Shown: positions 44,820-57,330, counted from the first letter of the stretch. The stretch: 64,000 nt of DNA from Sabethes cyaneus (GCF_943734655.1 NC_071354.1:47794044-47858043); one strand, 5' to 3'. Notes: generated by a model from the sequence alone, not told the origin. Numbers and translations are program-made.

Positions 44820-45080
44820 CTTGAGGCTGTGACGCTGCGCATGGAGGACATACGTGCCCTTGTCGTGTTCGAGTGAAAGCTGCTCCAGACGTTATTAGGC
44901 AGAGTACAAAGTGAAAGCGGAAAGTAGCGGAGACGTATGTAGGAATGCTACAGTCGGCAGGGGGTACGTTGGGCTGGACACGTCGTAAGAATGCCGAATG
45001 ATAGTATGACGAAAACGGTTGTCTTCAACAGAGGGGCCCAATTTACGAGAAGGCTCGACTGGATCGAAATGTTCCAGTCA
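44820..45080 (+). pseudogene. RTE-like LINE C-terminal remnant
   Basis: Near 44960-45070 the reading WAGHVVRMPNDSMTKTVVFN followed by FTRRLDWIEMF matches the RWAGHVxRM ... RPRxRWxD C-terminal region found downstream of RTE-like RTs (compare ARWLDRIESDL at 23885). Upstream is decayed. Confidence 0.65.
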
Positions 45081-45089
45081 ACAATGTTA

Positions 45090-46330
45090 TTTAAGGAGTG
45101 TTATTTACACTCCTTACAAAATGTTATTTAAAACAAAATGTTATTTAAGGAGTTTTTGTCGAAGAAACAGAACTTCTATCTCTTAAGGGAAAGAAGTTAT
45201 AGTGCTACAAACTAATGTATCCCCTTAATACCAGTTTTTTTTAATTTTTCTGGTTATTTCGACTTCTACGCCGTTTTGATGTTCCACGAAGTTTAACATA
45301 CTATGAAGATACACCTTTTTGCTGAAAGAAGTGCAGCTCTACCTTTCTTGGTTTTCGAGCTATTCCAGCTTTTGTCGTAGTTTCTACGTCTTTTTTTGAA
45401 GCCGCCGCATTGTGGCCCCCCAAGGAACAATTTCATACCATTCCATTAATCCGTTAATGAAACAGAAAAATTGCGGGCATCTTTTTTCACGAAAAACAGA
45501 CCAGTTTATTCAATCTATTTTGAAAGAATTCGCCCATTTTTCTTATCAGAACTGTAATCTGATACTCGTAATAAGCTTTTTTCGTGTGTAAATAACATGC
45601 CCAATAAGGCGTTGCAGATTCCTAAACATTCTTCGTCGGTCGCCCACATTAGGATATTCTATTTCTGCTTTGCCTTTAGGATATTTTGTTCTTTCACTCA
45701 CTCGCAGCCAGCCAGCAACAATTTGCGCTTTACGTTAGAAATGAATTCCAGACCAAAATGATTACTTTTCGACGGACGGGCAGCAGCCAGCCAGCTCCCG
45801 TCTGCGATTGGCAAGAAAGTGTGAACCAATTAAATGCCAACATTAAATTGAACGCCCACCTGCCGGCCTGATAAGGCGGTGGCGCTGCTCATAGGTCACA
45901 TCTCACATCACCCACCCGTGGGCGGTCGCGAAAGAAGTTGATCGGAAAATGTTTCCCCTAGTTTGGAAATGGCATCTGGGTGAAATATTCGTCGTTCAGG
46001 TGAATTCTATAAAGTCATTCATTCAGACTAGGTTTTTGAGAAAGTTTGTCAACCACCAATGATATGCAACCACGGTATGTTTGTAATGCCATGATTTCTT
46101 TTTGATTTTTAAGAATGACGCTAGTATACTAAGTAAAACCATATTGCTACGTGCAAGAAGTTTGTATAATCCACTCCAGCAATTAATTTGGCTATTGGTT
46201 TGATAATACTGAAGAATACCTAGGGTCATATATATCGTGTACCAATTAACAATAAACCGTAACTTTACAATTGTTTCTGAGGTTCGTATGAATCGACACA
46301 CCACTTGTTATTGTTTTGAAATTTATAACT
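45090..46330. other. no gene recognised; 3' flank of ferritin
   Basis: 45090-45160 holds repeated AAAATGTTATTTAAGGAGT phrases. 45680-46000 is more GC-rich and appears single copy, with a 61-residue open frame without motif. Ferritin 3' UTR should run leftwards from 46357; no canonical AATAAA was picked out on the minus strand. Confidence 0.35.
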
Positions 46331-46357
46331 CCACATGAGTTCATCCGGACTACTCAG

Positions 46358-47099
46358 CTATTCCTGTGACTTGAGGTAATCGTCAAACAGCCTCAAACCA
46401 AGATCCGGCGTTGCGTCATCCACATTCAGAATGCCATCGAGCATGTGAATGTATCCGGTCAGTTTCCGAACGGAATCACTTCTTCCTTTGACCAGCTGCC
46501 GGTCCAGGAAGTGCGCCACGTCCGGATCGTACTGCGGCGGACGCTGATGGGCAACGGAAGCCTTCTTGTGGACGGCATGCGCCATACTGGCAACCTGTTT
46601 CTCATACTCCATTGCCAGTTGCAGCGAGCTGTGCTCGCTGGCTAGGACGGGATCGCTTAACACACGCAGTTCACTGTTCGAGCCTCGATAGTTAGGATTC
46701 AGCGAAGCAAGATGGCCGCGCCGACTCTGATACTGCATAACGGCAATCGCATCCGACCAGGCACGGTCTGCGATATTGCGGTACAACTTTTCGAAACCCG
46801 GTCGGTTCCGGTCGTACTGCTTAAAGGCTGCCGACAGGAACAGAAAGTCGAACGACTGATCCACCAGTTGCGTTGTGATATCGGTCAGATCATAGTTGAC
46901 GTATTTATAACCACCGAAACGGGATGTGCATCGGCCTGCAATGGACGTTCACAGACAGTAATCATAAAAAAGGTGCCGTAGATGAAAATATTTCCTACTT
47001 ACGGCCATCGCTGAAGCACGCTTGATCAATCTGCGCAGCATCCGTTCGGGACCAGGCAGTGAAGGCAGTTGCCGCAAGTAAAACCGCGAATAGTCTCAT
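46358..47099 (-). CDS. Fer2LCH: ferritin light chain homologue (secreted)
   Basis: Two exons, 47099-47003 and 46935-46358, with a 67-bp phase-1 intron (donor GTAAGTAGG, acceptor ATTGCAG); product 224 residues. Insect ferritin is a secretory-pathway and haemolymph iron store built from heavy (ferroxidase) and light (nucleation) chains. The signal peptide is MRLFAVLLAATAFTAWSRTD, followed by ACFSDGRRCTSRFGGY with the N-terminal cysteines of insect LCH. The four-helix bundle includes DQSFDFLFLSAAFKQYDRNR, GFEKLYRNIADRAWSDAI, SSLQLAMEYEKQVASMAHAV, DPDVAHFLDRQLVKGRSDSV and LGLRLFDDYL. The glutamates of a heavy-chain ferroxidase centre are not in place, so it is LCH rather than HCH. In dipterans the HCH gene is often divergent and adjacent; I could not find it on the plus strand to the right. 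Confidence 0.93.
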
Positions 47100-47193
47100 T
47101 ATCAAACACACTCAGAACGACATCCGACACGGGAATGGCAATGTAGGTCGGGACAGTGGCGCTTTTGAGGATTGAATGAGCGACAAAGAAAGC

Positions 47194-47276
47194 TTATCGT
47201 CCCCGGACGAGACCCGCCGCCAGCAGTCTTATCTGCTGCCGAACGTGCGTTTTTGCACTTTTAATGGGACAGATAA
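47194..47276 (-). promoter_or_regulatory. cluster of three GATA motifs upstream of ferritin LCH
   Basis: TTATC at 47194-47198, TTATCT at 47229-47234 and AGATAA at 47271-47276 lie 95-180 bp upstream of the LCH start codon. GATA factors drive fat-body and gut genes in mosquitoes, which would suit ferritin. Whether they fall before or within the 5' UTR is not known. No CAGTGN iron-responsive element with a fitting stem was found in the leader. Confidence 0.45.
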
Positions 47277-47299
47277 TTGAAAATGGGGCCGTTACTAAG

Positions 47300-48560
47300 C
47301 TAGCTGGAAGAAGAATTCACCCACAATTGCTGGCGACTATTTCCCCTAATCCAAGTTGATAAAATCGAGTGATTAGAAAGTAGATTTGCCGCAAAACAAC
47401 CATACCGCTTGTAAGCAACATTTCGTACAACCCGGCTCTCAGTTGCCATTTCTGTAAATTTTTGTAACGATAAACAAAGCTGAAAATATGAAAATTTGAT
47501 ACTTACCCAAACGTTCATTAATAACGGCTCTTTAGGATATCGCGCCGAAAAGGGGTAGAAAGGAAGCGAATTTTTATGCTCTTATTTATAGAAAGAAATA
47601 GTAACAAATCAACACAGGCAGTCGTCGTTGGATCCGTGCCACACACTTTGCCTCACTGTCTATCTCTCTCCAGTAGTGTTTTTTTTCTTTCTTCCTCGCT
47701 CTCCTAATTTTACTTTAGTCCCGGGAGGAGCCACTTCAGAGCTAGGAGGAAACACACGGAAACGAAACGATGGTGTTGATTTCGCAGCAGTCAGCCGAGG
47801 AAAGGCCGCCCGCCTTTAGTAGCCGCTATTTTCCGCCGGCTTCTCGGTAATGGTAGTAATTTGTGAGTGTGCAGTCGCTGTGCGAGACCGAAGGAGTATA
47901 TCTATTTACTTTAAGTATCTGTTTTCACCGGGATTCGAACTCACATCACACTTTGTAACTATCACTACCGAAGCTGGGGGTGGTGGGCGGTGGGTGGTGG
48001 AGGCGGTGGATGATAAACACCGCGGAGTGCGAGCGCGGGGTGGACTGTTTGTTTGGTTCTCGATATTTCAAAACGTTCGGCGCCAACATCGATTCTTTCC
48101 TCCAGCCTGCACTATGAAACTTGTATCTCATTTTTGGCTGTTTTCATTTTGTTTTGATTTGTGCTTCCCAGGGGTAGCCGCGGCTGTTGTTTGTTCACTT
48201 GCTCGTTTGATATTTATGATCGGAAAACCAACTTTTCTCGTGTTCGTGTGGACGTTTTGTTATTTTTCTTTTTTTTTCATAACGTGTCGACAGTTTATAG
48301 CCACTTTTTTTGGATTAGACGCGTGTAGCAATTGAATAACAAAGTGATCATGTGTAACATATCGAAACTTCTAAACAAATTGGTGGCGTTGGAATTTCAC
48401 CGAGCAAAAATTTTCCGTAGTTTGTTTTGGCTCCTAGCCATATTTCATTTAAGCTATGAGTCGGTTTGAATTAAGAAATCAATACTTCCGCGAATAATCT
48501 TCAAAAATAAATTTTATCATGAAATTCTCAATTTAAAACAGGAAAGCCTATAAATTTTTT
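47300..48560. other. single-copy flank right of ferritin, no gene recognised
   Basis: 47600-48340 is relatively GC-rich, not repeated in the window, with a GGTGGTGGGCGGTGGGTGGTG tract near 47980. A 161-residue open frame at 47850-48335 has no family resemblance and changes from Arg/Gly-rich to Phe-rich text, so it is unlikely to be a protein. It could contain noncoding first exons of the divergent heavy-chain gene. GGGATTCGAACTC at 47930 is an isolated tRNA-B-box-like match. Confidence 0.3.
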
Positions 48561-48880
48561 TACACACTTTCAACCCAATGCACACTGCTCCAAAATGATC
48601 AAAATTGCAAATTGAATTGCGTAAAACATGATTTGTAAAAAAAAGTATTGGCGTCTGTGCCTAGGGGTACGAACGAGGGGTTCATGTGGAACTATGAATG
48701 TAGGTACAATTCGTACGAGTAAGAGAGCGAATCCGACGTAAACCAGATCAGAACTGGGAATTTCACAGTCAATCATGAAGAATATTTTAAAAGATAATCT
48801 TCGATTGATTCCATACCATAAAATAACGGGTGCACGGTTTGACTGAAAAGCAGAAGCTTGCAAGAGTCGAAAAATGACCG

Positions 48881-51435
48881 CAGTCAGTTGCACCGCACCG
48901 ATTTGTGAAATTCTGTTGGAAGAACCATTTGCTTCCTATCGTCACGATACACTACAAGAATGCACCATACTGCTTCCAACAAGATTCTGCACCGTCTCAC
49001 CATGCGAAAGCTACACAGTAGAGTGTCCCAAAATAGCACTATGTCAGAAAATCCGGGGGCTCACCCCTCAAATGATAGCTTAGGGTGTCACAATAAAACT
49101 TTTATATGACGTCAACATTGGTTGCCGCGATTTAGGGGTCGCACATTTGAGTTTTATGAAAAAATGGCATTTTTCAGGAGTAAATTCAAAATAATATTTT
49201 TAGAAATGTTATAATAGATGAAACAAGGTACCTAACTATTTTTTTCACAATCATTGGGATCTCATACATTCATAAAAAAATTATGGTGGCATGTCTGGAG
49301 TCATATTTGGTTGCAAAAATTTATGGAATTTGTCAAAAATTTAAAATTTTCGAAATTTCATTTAAATAAACGTCAAAACAGGGTATCGAACACTATCTCA
49401 GAGTAACGTACCTATACTGTATAGATGGGAAATTTTATGACGAACAACTTTGCCGAAGAAAGTATGGACGTATCTTCAAATCTCGCTGAGGTATTCACGT
49501 TTTTCTGAAGGCGGGACCAAACATATTTTCGTAATTTTCAAATTTTAGTAGTTCCACGTCAAAAAGGAGAATGATAAAACTTGAAGTATGTCTTTCAAAC
49601 GTTACTTACGTGTTGGATAGGAAGAAATATGCACCTTCCACAGAATTTGGCACCATTTAGGCTCAAGAATCACTTTAAAAAAGGGCGTATTTATTTTAAT
49701 AGGTACTATGTTTGAAAAATTATCTCTCGAAACTAGGGTTGCTGCAAAATGATGCCTAAGCGTGAGTTGTAGAAAATTGATTTTTCAAACTGAAAAAATA
49801 AACACTGAAATTTTTTTTGACCCTTTTTGTACTATCAGTAGATGGTAGAATCAGCAAGGTGTATTCAGGCAAATATTAATTCTAGTTGCTAACATGGTAA
49901 TATAACGCGGATAACATATGAAAACGGCACGTTTATAATAAAAATATAAAATATTTTAAACTTTTTTTTAAATATCCTAAATACGGCTGCATTTAGAAGC
50001 TAATTACAACACAAGTGAACGTGAACGTTTAGAAGTTAATTACGACAACACGTGTTGTCAAGCACATATGAAGTTGTTCTAAAATTCAAATTACATATAT
50101 GTATAACGAGAAATATAAGAATAGTAATAAGAAATATAATAAAAATCTTAGGTTACAAAATATTCATAAAAGTCGTTGTTCTACAAAATCCTTTGATAAA
50201 TGTTGCTCCATTTCAGAAAAAGTCTCAAAATGTATCAAATCACCACTATTTTTCCAAAAATAAATCGAGGTTACCATTTCCTGAATATTTTAATTTTACA
50301 TTTTTTCCTGACTTTGGAGCATAGTGAATTTTTTTTCAGTCTTTATTTTTTCATGTTTAAAATTCATTTTTCAAAAACTCACGCTTAGGCTTCATTATGG
50401 AGCAAACCTACTTTCAGGAGATACAATTTCTCAAACATAGCACCTATTAAAATAAATACGCCCTTTTTAGAAGTGATACTTGAGCCTAAATGGTGCCAAA
50501 TTTTTTGGAAGGTGCATGTTTCCTCTTATCAAAAACGTAAGTGACGTTTAGAGTAAACAGTTCAAGTTTTTTCATTTACCTCTTGCACCTGAAACTGCTA
50601 AAATTTGAAAATTACAGAAATGTGATTTGTTCCGCCTTCAGAAAACGGTGAATATCTCAGCGAGATTTAAAGATACATCTTTACTTTCTTCGGCAAAGTT
50701 GTTCGTCATAAAATTTCCCATCTTTACAGTATAGCTACGTTGCTCTAAGACACTGTTTGATACCCTGTTTTGAAGTTTAATTAAATGAAATTTCGAAAAT
50801 TTTAAATTTTTGCCAAATTCAATAAATTTTTGTAACCAAATATGACTCCAGACATGCCACCATAACTTTTTTATGGATGTATTAGGTCCCAATGATTGTG
50901 AAAAAAATAGTTAGGTACCTTGTTTCATCTATTATAACATTTCTAAAAATATTTTTTTGAATTTACTCCTGAAAAATGCCATTTTTCCATAAAACTCAAA
51001 TGTGCGACCCCTAAATCGCGGCAACCAATGTTGACGTCATATAAAAGTTTTGTTGTGACACCCTAAGCTATCATTTGAGGGGTGAGCCCCCGGGTTTTCT
51101 GACATAGTGCTATTTTGGGACACTCTACTATACAGGCTTGGTGTGAGGACAATTTTCCGCATTTTATTTCTGCGAAAGAACGGCCTGCCACTTCGCTTGA
51201 TTTGAATCCTTTCGACTTTTATGAATGGGGTTGCAAGCCAGGCAAACTAGAGAGCACCAATGGATTGATTGAGAATACTTTCACGCAACGTTTGGAGAAG
51301 ATTGGGGATGAAATGCCTCAGGATGTTGCGCGTGCCAACTGTAACACTTTTCACCAAAAATTGCTACCAGTTGCAAAGGACGGATTTTACGCCAACACGA
51401 CCAAAGGTTGGCACGACCCTCTCAGAATTCAATGA
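48881..51435 (+). pseudogene. mariner/Tc1-type transposase, split by a foldback element
   Basis: Left part (about 48899-49018) encodes ...APYCFQQDSAPSHHAKATQ, the second catalytic D region (QQDSAPSH). Right part (51136-51435) encodes AWCEDNFPHFISAKE, then ATSLDLNPFDFYEWG (third catalytic D region, SPDLNPxD form) and the C terminus. Deleting 49019-51135, i.e. the insert plus one 8-bp repeat, brings the two halves into one frame. The N-terminal half with the DNA-binding domain and first catalytic D is not recognisable. The right segment itself is open to its stop at 51433-51435. Confidence 0.85.
49019..51127. mobile_element. hAT-like foldback element, 2109 bp, ~800-bp inverted arms
   Basis: Ends TAGAGTGTCCCAAAATAG / CTATTTTGGGACACTCTA. 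Arms 49019 to about 49820 and about 50327-51127 are inverted repeats of roughly 90 percent identity. The loop of ~500 bp is AT-rich and noncoding. Flanking repeats CTACACAG (49011-49018) and CTATACAG (51128-51135) form an 8-bp target duplication with one mismatch; that length and the 5'-TAGAG terminus point to mobilisation by a hAT transposase. It split the mariner gene described above. Confidence 0.9.
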
Positions 51436-51544
51436 AACTTTGTGTATGTAAAGAGTTCATGTAAATAAGAAACTTTGCATAACTTTGTTTTTCCAAAAAA
51501 ATTCTAACTAACTAACTTTTGGAAAGGGCGCAATTTTTTTTTCT

Positions 51545-52120
51545 CTTTTTTTAATAAAAAATTTAACTCGATAACTATAGGACCTACAAAGAAATGATCC
51601 ATGCGTGACTTTTAGAAAATGTTAAAAATGAAAAATTTAAAAATTAATTTATACACTGAAAAAAGCATTTTAAAAATTAAAACTCAATTTCCCAAAAAAC
51701 GCCATCTCAAAAATTGATGATTTTTATATGGCCTACAAGTCTTCCATACATCACAAAATTGTCAAATTGAAGAGAAAAAAAATTTCCTAACAAAAACTTT
51801 TTCATATCACACTGAAAAAAGATATGAACAGTTAAAAGTTTTGGTTAGAAAAACTTTTTGCTCTTAAATATGATCATTTTGTAATGTATGGAAGAATTGT
51901 AGGCCACAAAATTATCTATCTTTAGAAAAATGTTCATGAACCTCTGAGTTGGCGTTTTTTGAGAAATCGAGTTTTGATTTTTGAAATGCTTTTTTTTTCA
52001 GTGTAGAAAATAATTTTTATTTTTTTCAATATTGTTTTATGAAAACTCAGAATATTTTCTAAAAGTCACTCATACATCATTTTTTTGTAGGTGCTATAAC
52101 TTTGGAAATACTGAAATATC
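51545..52120. repeat. long near-palindrome (~280-bp arms)
   Basis: Sequence on either side of about 51825 is inverted: GGCCTACAAGTCTTCCATAC (left) against GTATGGAAGAATTGTAGGCC (right), with matching ACTTTTAGAAAATGTT and AACATTTTCTAAAAGT-like outer parts. A third, partial repeat of the inner arm is at 52145-52215. It begins just after the mariner stop codon, so it may be part of that element's end. Confidence 0.7.
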
Positions 52121-52391
52121 TCTTATTCCTGGTAAGGACTTAAAAAATTTTTGTTAGGAAAACTTTTTTCTCTTCAATTTGACCATCTTGCAATGTATGA
52201 AAGATTGGTAGGCCACACATAAACACATTACAAATATTTTAAAAAGTTTTTGTCCCTCCGGTGCGTGGCCACCGAAGGGGGGGGGGCGAAAAAAAACAAA
52301 GTGAATTTTTTAATCAAGCAAAAAAAGAAAGGATTTTAGGCATTTTTATTTGAAGTTTAAACGTGAAAACCAAATCTATTCTTGCTTTTAA

Positions 52392-53366
52392 TAGGGTACG
52401 GGTGGGTATTTCCAGCCCATTAAGCGGTAGCCTGAGCAATATTCAGAAACTGCGTTCAAACTATATTTATTCGAGACAAGATTTTTATTCCAGTTGATAG
52501 AATAATATTTGCTGAATATCAGCGTGTATTTTGGTCTTAATAAAACGCTACGGAATTTGAGTTGAGTTGAGTCGCGAGAAATGATGAAGTCGCTGCGGCT
52601 AAATTGAGCCCATTTTCTATAGTGGTGTCTGTGTTTTTTCAAATCCGACAGGCCGAAATAGCTAGCACAGCGATTAAATGCTTTTCAAAAACAGATCAAA
52701 AGAGACAATAAAAGAGAGACCGAAGGATAACTTCTCGCTATTGCCTACATTCCGGGCTCATTGAAGATAATTAGTTTTGCAGCGACAACAGCTTGCTGCT
52801 TGCGCTAGTGTATCACTGAATCGTTCATATACACTAGCGCCAGTTCACTCAAATACCAGATATGTCAGCACATATATTGGTAGTAGTGTAAATAACGCAC
52901 CATATGCTGGAATTAAAAACAAAATGCTGCTAATGGCTAGTGAATGAAAATTGATTTATATTTTCATATCAGAGGGGAATTTTTATGTTCTTCCGTGATA
53001 AAAAGTAGTAGAATTGTTCTGTGATAGCATATTCACAGCTGTTTAGTTTCTAGAATAAGTAATCGTGATCATAATTGTGTGTTTTCGACCATCATCAAGA
53101 GCGGATACGCCTAAGCGATTGCGGCTGATTTTTTTAGCCTGGTTACGTGCTAGTGGAAAAAACAGTAGTTTTGATGTTTATTGAATAAAATTAAGCAAAC
53201 TACTTACGTTTTTATGAAAATAGTTATAACACATGAAAGCCTATGAGTGCTACATTCGTTTCAGTATTGTTATATACCGGCAAAGTTTATATTTGGGAAA
53301 GTGTAGCGAAAAAAGATAATGTATGTCGAAATTAGTAGCGTGATGGGAATATCCTCCCGTACCCTA
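52392..53366. mobile_element. 975-bp element with TAGGGTACGGG ends
   Basis: Left end TAGGGTACGGGTGGGTATTT, right end reverse complement TAGGGTACGGGAGGATATTC. TAGGG fits hAT-type ends but no 8-bp duplication is visible. No coding capacity. It lies between the mariner 3' region and the inverted copy of it. Confidence 0.65.
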
Positions 53367-53499
53367 TATTCGTTGTTAATTTCCATGCAAAAATCTACGA
53401 AAAAAGACAAAAACGAAAGAAAATTTTTTTGGCCTATTTTCGGAATTTCCGTTGTTTGAATTTCCATTTCTATTTCATGCTAGAAGCGTTAACTCAACT

Positions 53500-54030
53500 C
53501 TTACACTCCTTTTTCAAGTTTTTCAGGCTGTAGAGCCCAAGGACAATTGATTTTATAAAAAAAAATTTTTCATATCCTACAAATTATTTTTTTGCCCCCC
53601 GATTTTTCAAGCCAATTTCCCAGGGGGGGGGGGAGGTGGCAAAAACTTTTGAAATGATTTGCAATGGCCTTATCTATCTTCAAAAAAAATTTCATCAATT
53701 CCTGAGATGGCGTTTTTTAGGAAATTGATTTTTAATTTTTAAAATGCTTTTTTTTTAGTGAAGAAATTAATTTTTAAATTTTTCAGTATTTGTTATGACA
53801 TTTTCTAAAAGTCACCTATAGACCATTTGTTTAGTAGGTCCTATAGTTTTCGAGTTATGTTTTTTATTAAAAAAATAAGAGAAAAATATTGCACCTTTTC
53901 CAAAATTAGTCTAGAGCAATTTTGGAAAAACTAAGTATGCAAAGTTGCTTATTTACACACACAACGTTTCATTGAATTCTGAGAGATTGCTGTCTTCTCC
54001 AGAGACGAGTTGGCGTGAAATCCGTCAAAG
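53500..54030 (-). repeat. inverted partial copy of the mariner 3' region
   Basis: Read in reverse, GACGGATTTCACGCCAAC (from 54028) to CTCAGAATTCAATGAAACGT and onward to AAGTCACCTA... matches 51375-51610 on the plus strand, including the last ~19 codons of the transposase. So the mariner end is present twice in opposite orientation, ~2.1 kb apart, with the 975-bp element between. Confidence 0.75.
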
Positions 54031-54059
54031 GAAGAAAGATTTGAATTGGACTGATTTAA

Positions 54060-54210
54060 GACAAATGGTTATGTTTTAGTCGAATCGGCACAAGAACTTT
54101 TGGAGTGTTTATTATATCCATCCAACAAATGATGAAAATTAGAATGACTTTACTTACTACGACGGGAATTGGAAATAAACCCTATATGTATATTTTAACA
54201 TTGTGCATAA
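54060..54210 (+). repeat. dispersed repeat copy (partner 10850-11010)
   Basis: Same ~130 bp as at 10850-11010, same orientation (AGAACTTTTGGAGT, CTTACTACGACGGGAATT). Confidence 0.65.
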
Positions 54211-54219
54211 CTAAGATCA

Positions 54220-57200
54220 TTGTGTTATTTTTTTATAAATGTCTGTTGAATATTACACCATTGGTATATCTTAAGGTATGTCAGAAAACATCATCGTTTG
54301 CACCACCACTGAGACTGTCCGTTTAGAAAATTAACAAATTTATGATCGAAATTCTTTGCCATTATCAAATTATCCACCATAATTAGAAAGAATAATTAGT
54401 TGTAGTCATGTTTTAGACAAAAAGAGTGCTTGCATTCAGTGCTTTCCTTTGAAAAATCAGGCACAGATTTTTTATCCATGTTCCAAATTATACGCATTAA
54501 TGTATCCTGCGAAGAAAAAGCGAAAGAATTCGCGTTGACGGTATTAAACGATCTCTTGCACACTCATAGAAATGCCCGTATGTACGTGTGGGGGAAAATC
54601 TGCCAAAATATTTCGATCTCTTGTGCTCTTAGTGCAGAAAAATGCGATATATTTTATTAATAAACTTCTCCGAAGACACCAACCTTGAAAAATTGCGCAT
54701 TTTTTACCCAAGGGCTAATGTCCGTTTTTTCGAAACTGGACAGCATCCTATTTTCCTTTTGGATCAATGTGTAGAAGATTTTTCGATGAATTGGTGTAAA
54801 AATATTGAAAGTGGCTGCGATTCTCGTGGCATTTGGACCGATAGAAGTTGTGTGAGTGATCCAAATCTAAAAGAGAATGTATAAACTCAACCGCATGTTT
54901 GTTGGCTTGACCTTTCTAATGACGTTAGGCATTAATTTTAATAATGGTATTCAAAAGGCGACAAAAAACCGCTGGTACTGTGTGCATACATTCTGCTACC
55001 TACGCATTTGCGGGTGTATAGCCTCGTAGCATCTTTCTGCACAGCCCGCTCACGAAGTGAAAAATCATGAATTGTCATGCCAATACTTAGGTGTTACCTT
55101 AACAACAATTTAAGCAATAACCTCTTGAACAAATTTTTCCCACCTTTTTGGTTTCAAAGCTAAACCAATTTCAAGTATTTTTTCTGAATATATCAAACTT
55201 CTACCTTTTACCCATTTACAGCAATAGACCTTTGTATAGAAACGACCCCTCAAATCACATTTCTTCTTGTAACATGTTTATTTCAACAGACAGCTCAATG
55301 TGATGTTCTAGAAAAAATTTTGCACATAAAAGAGGAATATTTTTGCTGAAGACTGTTTTGCTATATCTGCATTAATTAATAAGATATAACTGATTTAAAG
55401 TTAAAACCGTCTGATGAAAAATCCGAATATCTTAGCCATCTGAAAGTATCTGCAATTAGTTTGCATACCAATTTGTAGGGAATTATTGAAGCTATCTGCA
55501 GAAAAGAAGCCCAAAACGGGTGCTCATGCATGTGAACGAGATCGCGCGTGCGAGAAAATTAGACCACGCTAATGCGTGGCTTCGCTACACTACCTTTCAG
55601 TTTGGAAATTCTCATAATGCAAGAAACAAAGCTTTTTTTCCTCATTTGACCGTGTCTACCTCTCCCCTTGATAAGCTTTCCCCGGTCAGAACCCCTTTTG
55701 TATCCAGCCTCTTACACATTTAATTTCTCTCCGAAGATCCTTATAATGAATGAGAAACAAAACCTTAATTCCTTATATTGACCTCCCCCTGTTGTTGTGA
55801 CCGTTCCATACTTGTACAACTTCTATCGGTCCAAATGCAAGACAATCGCAGCCACTTGTACTTTTTTGAACCTCCCCCTTTTACTAGGGATTTATGTTTC
55901 TATTTCTAGGGACTTATTCCAAGTTTGATGAACAACAGTCAAGCCGTTCCGGAGTTATGGCGCAACACGTTCACTTTTATACATTTGAATATGTTAAAAC
56001 TCTACATATTATTCAAAGTTGTTTTATTTGAGATAGACTAGAAGCCCCTCTCCAATTTTGAAATGATAATACGCACAGAAAATCACGTTCTTTCAAACGT
56101 CAAACATAACAAACCGTTTTTAATTTTGCTCGCAGCCTTCCACGATACTCACATTTGAAAATATAGTGGTTTACCGATTATATTTACATCTTCGAAAATT
56201 TTTGATAGATATATTTGGAATTTACAATTTATTTCTCCCAACATGGCTTTCTGGACTACAGTGCATTGGCAGTAATACGCAAAGTATTTTTTGTGAAATT
56301 AACATATATCTTGAAATAAATCAGTTTTTGACAAAAAAATTTTTCATAGATTTTCGAATGCGGGAAGTGGTAATGTGCTATCAATGTTGTTTTATTTCAG
56401 TGAAGTCGGAAGGCCGTGAAGACAACGGGAGTTTTTCTTTCCTAAGAGGAAAAAGCAGAAGATTATATACCAGCGAGAGTTCTCAGTTGTTGGTTAGTTT
56501 TCTTGTGCTATAAGCATTACTCAGTAAAATGCATATAACCTTAGTTTTGGACCTCTAGTTCATTACACAGACAACATTTAAGTGAAATGATGGACTCTAA
56601 AAATAATTTACAAAATTTTACAAACTGACGTCCGCTCCGGTTATTAAACAGTTAAGTTCTCCGGATATGAAAAATCCAGAAAATCAATTATTTAATACTT
56701 CAACGATCACAAACAATTTGAAAACACTTTTTAGGCACATGAGAGCGAAAGTTGCTTATTTGAGATCTTGAACTTCCTGTTTTTACATGAATTGATTGCA
56801 ATTTAGATTTAGATGATTAACCTAAGAAACTGATAAATTACTTTGCATTTACGGTGTTTTATCATCATTTTATATTTCTTTATTTTCTTTTCTTCTTTAT
56901 GGATTTTCCGACGTGTTTCACAACCGGGGACATTCTCCTACGTGTGGAAATCTTTGTAAATTCCGAAACTCGCCTAAAAAATAGCGTAAATTCTGAAATT
57001 CGCATAAAAAGTTAAATAACTTCCAAAATTCGCATAAAAACTTTGAGAATGCCAAAACTATCATCGCATAGCGATGTGTGGTGCGAATCACGAGAGTGAT
57101 AATATTGGCGTTAGACAGGCAGCAGTGAATAAAACATTCGAGTACCAACCGAAAGAGCGTGGATGCCCCAGCTACCTATATTGAAATTTTCGAATTCATC

Positions 57201-57330
57201 CAATTAATTGTTCTTCCCATCCGACACTTTCTCCTTTTCCAGAATAGATCACGTCATGACCGCGTATAGATTCATATGAGTAAAAAAAATGCAGTAAAAT
57301 TATTCACGGTTTAATGCGGCGCTATTAAGT
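54220..57330. other. no gene recognised
   Basis: Open frames of 60-115 residues have no motifs. 54640-54880 carries phrases (AATTGGTGTAAAAATATTGAA) like those at 26200-26430, so it is old repeat. At 56930-57050 a degenerate TAAATTCCGAAATTCGCATAAAA array resembles the interior of the MITE at 23235-23541. Confidence 0.35.

Noticed and set aside
47146..47176. CAGTGG as a ferritin iron-responsive element loop
   Set aside because: It is on the strand opposite to LCH, and the five bases on each side do not pair.
47850..48335. 161-residue frame near ferritin
   Set aside because: No family resemblance, abrupt change of composition, no splice or promoter evidence; not ferritin heavy chain.
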